Part shown: piece by piece, positions 59,341-64,000 of the stretch
How positions within the stretch are numbered: position 1 is the first letter of the stretch
Layout: each line of letters starts with the position of its first letter
Origin: Cerrena zonata
Lineage: Eukaryota > Basidiomycota > Agaricomycetes > Polyporales > Cerrenaceae
Assembly: GCA_038087015.1 (NCBI GenBank)
Contig: JASBNA010000007.1
Location: 1,612,001-1,676,000 of the forward strand
DNA: 64,000 bases
Reading direction: 5' to 3'
The notes under the pieces: generated by a model
The model's database searches: none
Seen by the model: only the letters and a program-made list of their open reading frames with translations
Told to the model about the DNA's origin: nothing
Program-made: the position numbers and the translations under genes

Positions 59341-61733
59341 TTATGCTGTCCACAAAGGCAAACCTTTATTGGTACATCTCAGAAGATGCATCCAAACACC
59401 TCTAACGCCGTCTTCTTCACACCCTATTTCCATCCCGTTATCTCGCAGGATGTAATATTCCCTACTTAACGTCTGGATAACGGCAATCGCAGGATGCAGT
59501 AGGATATGTTTCGCAGTTGTAAAATGCACGCTCTCGACGTGATGATGACTGTTGAGTGTCAGAAAGTTGTTTAGTACAGATAATATATACCGTGGATGGA
59601 CGTACGCAGGTAAGAACAGATTTATTTCTGGAGCTTTTCGGCTAGTTCCCTCGATACGAGATGCCAGACCGGCGGACTCCTGGGCCATCTCTGCAGTGGA
59701 CATCCAGCATCCGCTAACACTATGAGTATTGTCAGGGGATGAGAGCAACAGATGTTTGAGTCTAAAGATTATAATTACCCATTGCCAATAACGCAAGCCA
59801 GAACGTATCTTTCTGCGACGGTACGTTTCATGAATCCCAAATCACCTTCGAACTCGATCCGCTTGAGCCAAAATCTACTAATGCCTTTGTCGTATTCCTC
59901 GAAATGAGCCCACTTGAGATGTGTCAACAGTGGAGACACGGATTTGTTTGTGATGTGTTGCTGAATAAATGCGGTCCAGTCGGCACGAAGAAAATTCGAC
60001 GACGATCTTCGCGTTTCAGAATCGCTGTCCGTGGGGTTAGGAAGAACTTCTGCGTTCCCAACGACTTCGCAAGTTGCGTCTAGAATATACAAAGACTGGG
60101 GATTGTCTTGCCCATGTTGCACCTTTATCATCCATATCTGGTTGGGGACAACTTCTTGTACATCGACGACTTTTTCTTGTAGCCAGGTGTCTTGCTCTTT
60201 ACCGCCTATGGCAGTAGCAAACCAGAGTCGGGTAAGAATGAAGCTGATAGAATAATCAGATTACGTTACGCAAGTGACCAGTGCGTCCTACCGAAAAGCG
60301 ATAGGTTAACTGTTTCTGAGAATCCCCACTTGCCCAGATTTTGTCGACAAGGGGATCTCTTCCCAGGAGAGTACGACTGAGAAAGCTTTTCTGATAGATA
60401 TGATAGCGCTCCTTGACTTCGGATTGCCGCAGTCGTAAGTACGGCCAAAAATCGCTCATCGTCGGCGAATACTGTTGTAAGACGCTATCAAGTCTCTTCC
60501 CGGGAAAATCACGTTTGAGTATGGAAACGGCAGATAGATAGACTGCATAGAAGCCTGAGTTAGTGTGGCTCGCCTATCCGTATTGAGCGAGAAACATGAC
60601 CAGCATAGCGTATCATGCGAGAAACAAGACAGCAATTCTTGCGGTCAGCAGGCCGTACATAGCTTAAGACCAGAGCCCAGCGCGGAACACGTTTTCGTTG
60701 GGACAACGAGGGAGGTAAGGTGATATGCTTCAAAGCGAGGACTTCAGGAGACAGAGGTAATTCTAAATAGCGTAGAGCAGAGAGATCAGTGGCAGAGGAC
60801 AAAAGGTGTTCTGTGGTAGTATGCGCAGAGCGAGGAGTTTTCATAGGATCTGCAGAGCTACTAAGAAGAGGAGTGGTAACAGGCAGAGGCTTTTTGAGGA
60901 GCAGAGGTTTGAATCGCGTACTACCGGATTTCAATGTTTGATTGGATTTTATTCGGTTTATGACGGCTTGAGGAGCTGGCGGGTTATGAGAACCAAGTAA
61001 AGACACAGGGCTAGGGGGTTCAACAGGAGAAGAAAAGTTTGTTTGGACAGTGGGTATATGCGCTATTTTGGTCCTCGTTTGAGGAGAGGAAAGTTCTAAG
61101 ACCGATCCAGGACGTCTCAAATTGTTCGACGAGTTATGGACTTGCGAGAGAGGACTGGCTGAGGTCACTGTATGCTGTACAGTACTAGACGCGCAATGCT
61201 GAGAAGAGCTGAGAGGAGTAACAGATGACAATTGCGTTCCTGAAGGAATATTCTCGAGGTTCGTAATGTCTGCAGTCATGATAGAAGATACTGTTGGCTG
61301 CCTGGGGATAGATGTGGAGGGTATACCAGGTCACAGAAGCAGATGTGTTCACACTTTGTTGTGCTGCGTTGTAGCGAGTATCCGATTGTGCAGGATAAAT
61401 TTGAGCATCAGTCGACAAAAGCTCATTTGGGACATCCTTCTCCAGGTTAGGTCGGGGCTTGGCTTTTCCTTTTCCTTTACTGTCGGTAGGTCGTCCGGTC
61501 GTAGATGCAGCCTTAGCATCTGAGAGTTGCGTTGCCGTACTCGTCACTACAAACAAGGAGCAATTAGATGCCAATGATTGAAAGTTTGGTCAAAGCTGAC
61601 CAGAGTTAAGTATCTGGAGTAGCCCTGCTTTGGGAAGCTTCGAGTACCCTGTAAGTTTCTTTTCCCGGCAAATGGCTCGAAGTTGGGGGACCGACAGCTT
61701 GGTGAGATCCGGAGACACAGAGGTATCAGACAT
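59341..61733 (-). CDS. SAP-domain protein of unknown function
   Basis: Starts MSDTSVSPDLTKLS at 61733. The SAP motif LTKLSVPQLRAICREKK with LPKAGLLQIL is a short helical DNA/RNA-binding element. A basic, Ser/Thr/Pro-rich stretch follows (KGKGKAKPRPN; PVTTPLLSSSADPM). Then comes a region reading VPRWALVLSYVRPADRKNCC and LVSRMIRYA that resembles an F-box. Next come WPYLRLRQSEVKERYHIYQK, LYILDATCEVVG and a helical/beta end (LREYYILRDNG-like) with the stop at 59341. There are several short introns; I traced those near 61602, 60592 and 60286 only in part. No named family fits. An F-box role is a possibility. Confidence 0.6.
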
Positions 61734-62069
61734 ATTTCTGACAGATAAGCACAGACGGTATTTAAGCTCAATAGAGTCCAGGATGGTTAAACAAAGATAG
61801 GTCAGCTTGATGGACGCAACTTGAAGTTGCTTGGACTCGCAGCTCGAGCCTGAGGTCATCGCGTGTGTGACTCAATGTCACAGTTACGATCTTGTGACCG
61901 TGTTCAGTCAGTCTCGCCGGCTTAGTGACATAGGTCACAGACTCACAGATGCTCACTTGCAAACGGGCCTCGGAAAATAATATACACTTGTATTTATCTA
62001 CAGGTACAGCAATCCGCTCCTTGGTAAAGTCCAAATCTCCAAACGAAGGCAGGCAGCCTGCGCAGCACG
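61734..62069. other. intergenic, SAP gene promoter side
   Basis: About 335 bases between the SAP gene start and the membrane protein stop, same strand. No gene was seen. Confidence 0.35.
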
Positions 62070-63537
62070 TTATCTATGAGACGAATTATCTGTTGCACGC
62101 ATTGTATCCTTTATGTGCGTTGGAAGGATGGCGTCGTCCACGGAGTGATGGCGAATCGAATCCGTCGACCCATTGAATTGATACGCAGTATAGGTGGTCA
62201 TAGCAAAGTCCTCCTGCGGTAGGGTAATATGACTTGTTGATTCCGTAAATGTATTCACTCGAGCATGCAGACGACGCATATTGAGCAATACGTGAGAGCC
62301 CTGAGATATAAAGTAAGTTGACAGAGGTAAGTAAACCGAATCGATACTTACACAAAAGGAGATGATAGACAGTGCCCATCTGAGATGAAGCGCCATATAT
62401 CAGCGATGACTTTGAGGGGATTCAATCAATGATCTTACTTGAAGCATAACGGCGCGAGCGGAGAATTCTTGAGCTGGAACATTAGCATGTTAAGCAGTAA
62501 AACTCCTTTTCGCAACAGAGACATAAGCATGGTACTGTTAAAGGCAGCGTAGACACGTACCGAACATCAAGGCATAAGCCCATATCCCATCTCTGAGAAG
62601 CATGAAAACAACGGTATCTTTAGGCGTCTTGCGCATGATTGTACCAAGGAACTTCCACATAGTGAGAGCAAATAGTACTGTTTGAAACGAAAGTGGGGCA
62701 ATCCTGTTGAAAATGAAATGAATTAGATTGAGGGTTAACTGAGTATTGAGTTGTACACACCATGATGCAATAAATAAAGTAGGTGCCAAAGTCGCCACGC
62801 AACCTAACTGTAGATCAAACACCGTTCGAGCTGAAGTATATCCCTGGCCGACGGCGGCCACAACGGTCTCGCAAGCGAGAAATAATGAAAGTACTCTGAG
62901 CAACCGTCTGTTCTGTCCGAAGATTGCATATACTAACAATTCTAAAATTAAACATCTTTATCAAATCATAAACTGAGAAGAACGTACTGCGAATCATCAG
63001 GACACATTCCACTACAAAGATGAGAGACAGTGTGAGGAAGCATTCATATACGATGAACCCCCGACAAACAGCATGAGAGAATCCATGTTTATTATGGTCA
63101 TTGGTCGAAAGGAAGAGCAATGACCTATTTAATTTTAGTTCACAATCATTTCGGTATCGTGATATTACGACTTACGCAAGGGACAGCATTCCAAAGTGCC
63201 GAATGTATAAGTAAGCCCAATTGACCCATGTCCACGGGACGCTGTGATGTTGCGGAGGAGTTTGTCAGACGTCATTAGTACAGGATACAATCCCTTGCTT
63301 ACCCCCATATGAGTTCAATCTGTCACGTCATTTGTAAGCACAAACGGGTGGGGGACAGCGATATACGGTGAACTTGCCTCGTCTCCAAGATTTATCAAGA
63401 CATCGTAAACGACGAAGCACACAGCTGACACTACATACACCTGTCAACCCTCATGAAGGCCGAAATAAAATCATGTATGGGCTTACCACTGACCCATTGA
63501 GTCGCTTGAGCGTCGCGAAACAATGAGATATATACAT
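62070..63537 (-). CDS. DUF6533-type multi-span membrane protein
   Basis: Basidiomycete family of seven-helix-like membrane proteins of unknown role. The first exon is read from ATG 63537 (MYISHCFATLKRLNGSV), spliced in phase 0 to VYVVSAVCFVVYDVLINLGDE, which matches the family's N-terminal signature (YD...L..E). Hydrophobic segments follow: WVNWAYLYIRHFGMLSLA, RGFIVYECFLTLSLIFVVEC, VYAIFGQNRRLLRVLSLFLA, CVATLAPTLFIASW, SFQTVLFALTMWKFLGTIMR and ALHLRWALSIISF. The tail after GSHVLLNMRRLHARVN is hydrophilic and ends NSSHR. There are several short introns. Receptor-like function is possible but unproven. Confidence 0.75.
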
Positions 63538-64000
63538 CTGCGGGGCTTTCGACAGCCGTCATAGACAGAAGGTGTGAGTAGAGTACGGCATGAGATGGAA
63601 GGGAAAACTATAACTCAAAGAGAGATCGAGTTTAAGTATATCGTCGTGACGTATGAGGCTTGCTACACTGCCCGATATCACGATGATCTTGGGGGTTTCA
63701 TCAGAAGAATCATCGGTAAGCTCGTGGCCTAAACCGTCCGCAATGTAGACGATCACCTTGACAATACCGACGCCCGACCCACTAGTGTTCCGTGCGAGAG
63801 GAACATCGGGAACTAAGACCACGTTGCTCTTCAACGGATGCTGCAAAATCGGGATGCTAAGCGTTTGATATTTATACCCTTGCCTCCCGCTCTTCATCTT
63901 TCCATGCAGTCGCCCAAAACACCGGAGCTGCGAGAGAGATCAGGAAGCCGGAGGTAACTTGGTCATCAAGATGTGTAATACAGAGAGAGAATAGGATAGT
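63538..64000. other. window-end region, unresolved open frame
   Basis: Contains an open frame of 112 codons on the minus strand (63897-63559) with no motif I know, ending 22 bases before the ATG of the membrane protein gene. It may be its upstream leader or a separate small gene. Near 63910-64000 there are short GA-rich runs. Confidence 0.25.

Noticed and set aside
60560..61279. Separate gene starting MTADITNLEN
   Set aside because: The frame continues the SAP-domain gene across introns, so I treat it as an internal exon.
63559..63897. 112-codon minus-strand frame as a confirmed gene
   Set aside because: No motif or splice support; kept only as an unresolved frame.
1..64000. CRISPR arrays, rRNA or tRNA genes
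   Set aside because: No spaced direct repeats and no convincing tRNA B-box pair; the organism is a eukaryote.

Overview
The window looks like nuclear DNA of a mushroom-forming basidiomycete (Agaricomycetes). The reasons are dense genes cut by many 45-65 nt GT-AG introns, a DUF6533-type membrane protein, an F-box/leucine-rich-like protein with no clear outside relatives, a secreted PL4 rhamnogalacturonan lyase, a KRE6/SKN1 GH16 protein and a Ty3/gypsy chromovirus. No CRISPR array, rRNA or tRNA was recognised. All exon models were made by eye. For AOS1, the Zn2Cys6 factor, KRE6, GRASP, ALG7, isocitrate lyase and the F-box gene, the exon lengths sum to whole codons with matching phases.

Layout. 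1-2736 (-): SUMO protease of the Ulp family, cut by the window edge. 3382-6059 (-): KRE6/SKN1 beta-glucan synthesis protein. 6949-8470 (+): folylpolyglutamate/dihydrofolate synthase with one frame break. 8773-10897 (-): SUMO-activating enzyme subunit AOS1. 11373-14356 (-): 12-exon Zn2Cys6 transcription factor with a 14-nt microexon. 15329-18082 (-): intronless mitochondrial PPR-like protein. 18083-20384: the longest stretch with no gene. 20385-22060 (+): GRASP Golgi protein. 22877-25151 (+): PL4 lyase with two frame breaks. 25292-29610 (-): Prp24/SART3-type U4/U6 snRNP factor (HAT repeats, four RRMs, Lsm-binding tail). 29700-39453: complete Ty3/gypsy chromovirus on the minus strand. 39930-41730 (+): ALG7. 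42495-44402 (+): isocitrate lyase with a C-terminal SKL. 45070-54329 (+): giant vacuole-type single-pass DUF3712/Tag1-like protein made of three ~2.8-kb modules. 54867-56965 (-): GLE1. 57493-59132 (-): F-box/LRR-like protein. 59341-61733 (-): SAP-domain protein. 62070-63537 (-): DUF6533 seven-helix-like protein.

The genes are mostly independent housekeeping functions: SUMO cycle (AOS1 and Ulp), cell wall glucan, folate, N-glycosylation (ALG7), Golgi stacking, splicing, mRNA export and the glyoxylate cycle. The most unusual items are three. First, a fresh chromovirus has paired 328-bp LTRs that look identical, a GTCCG target duplication, a 92-bp tandem duplication at its 5' LTR/leader junction and a ~400-residue unknown domain after the chromodomain. 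It landed inside what was a ~560-bp divergent promoter between the Prp24/SART3 and ALG7 genes. Second, the giant protein has three regular long modules. Third, the Zn2Cys6 domain is encoded across a 14-nt exon.
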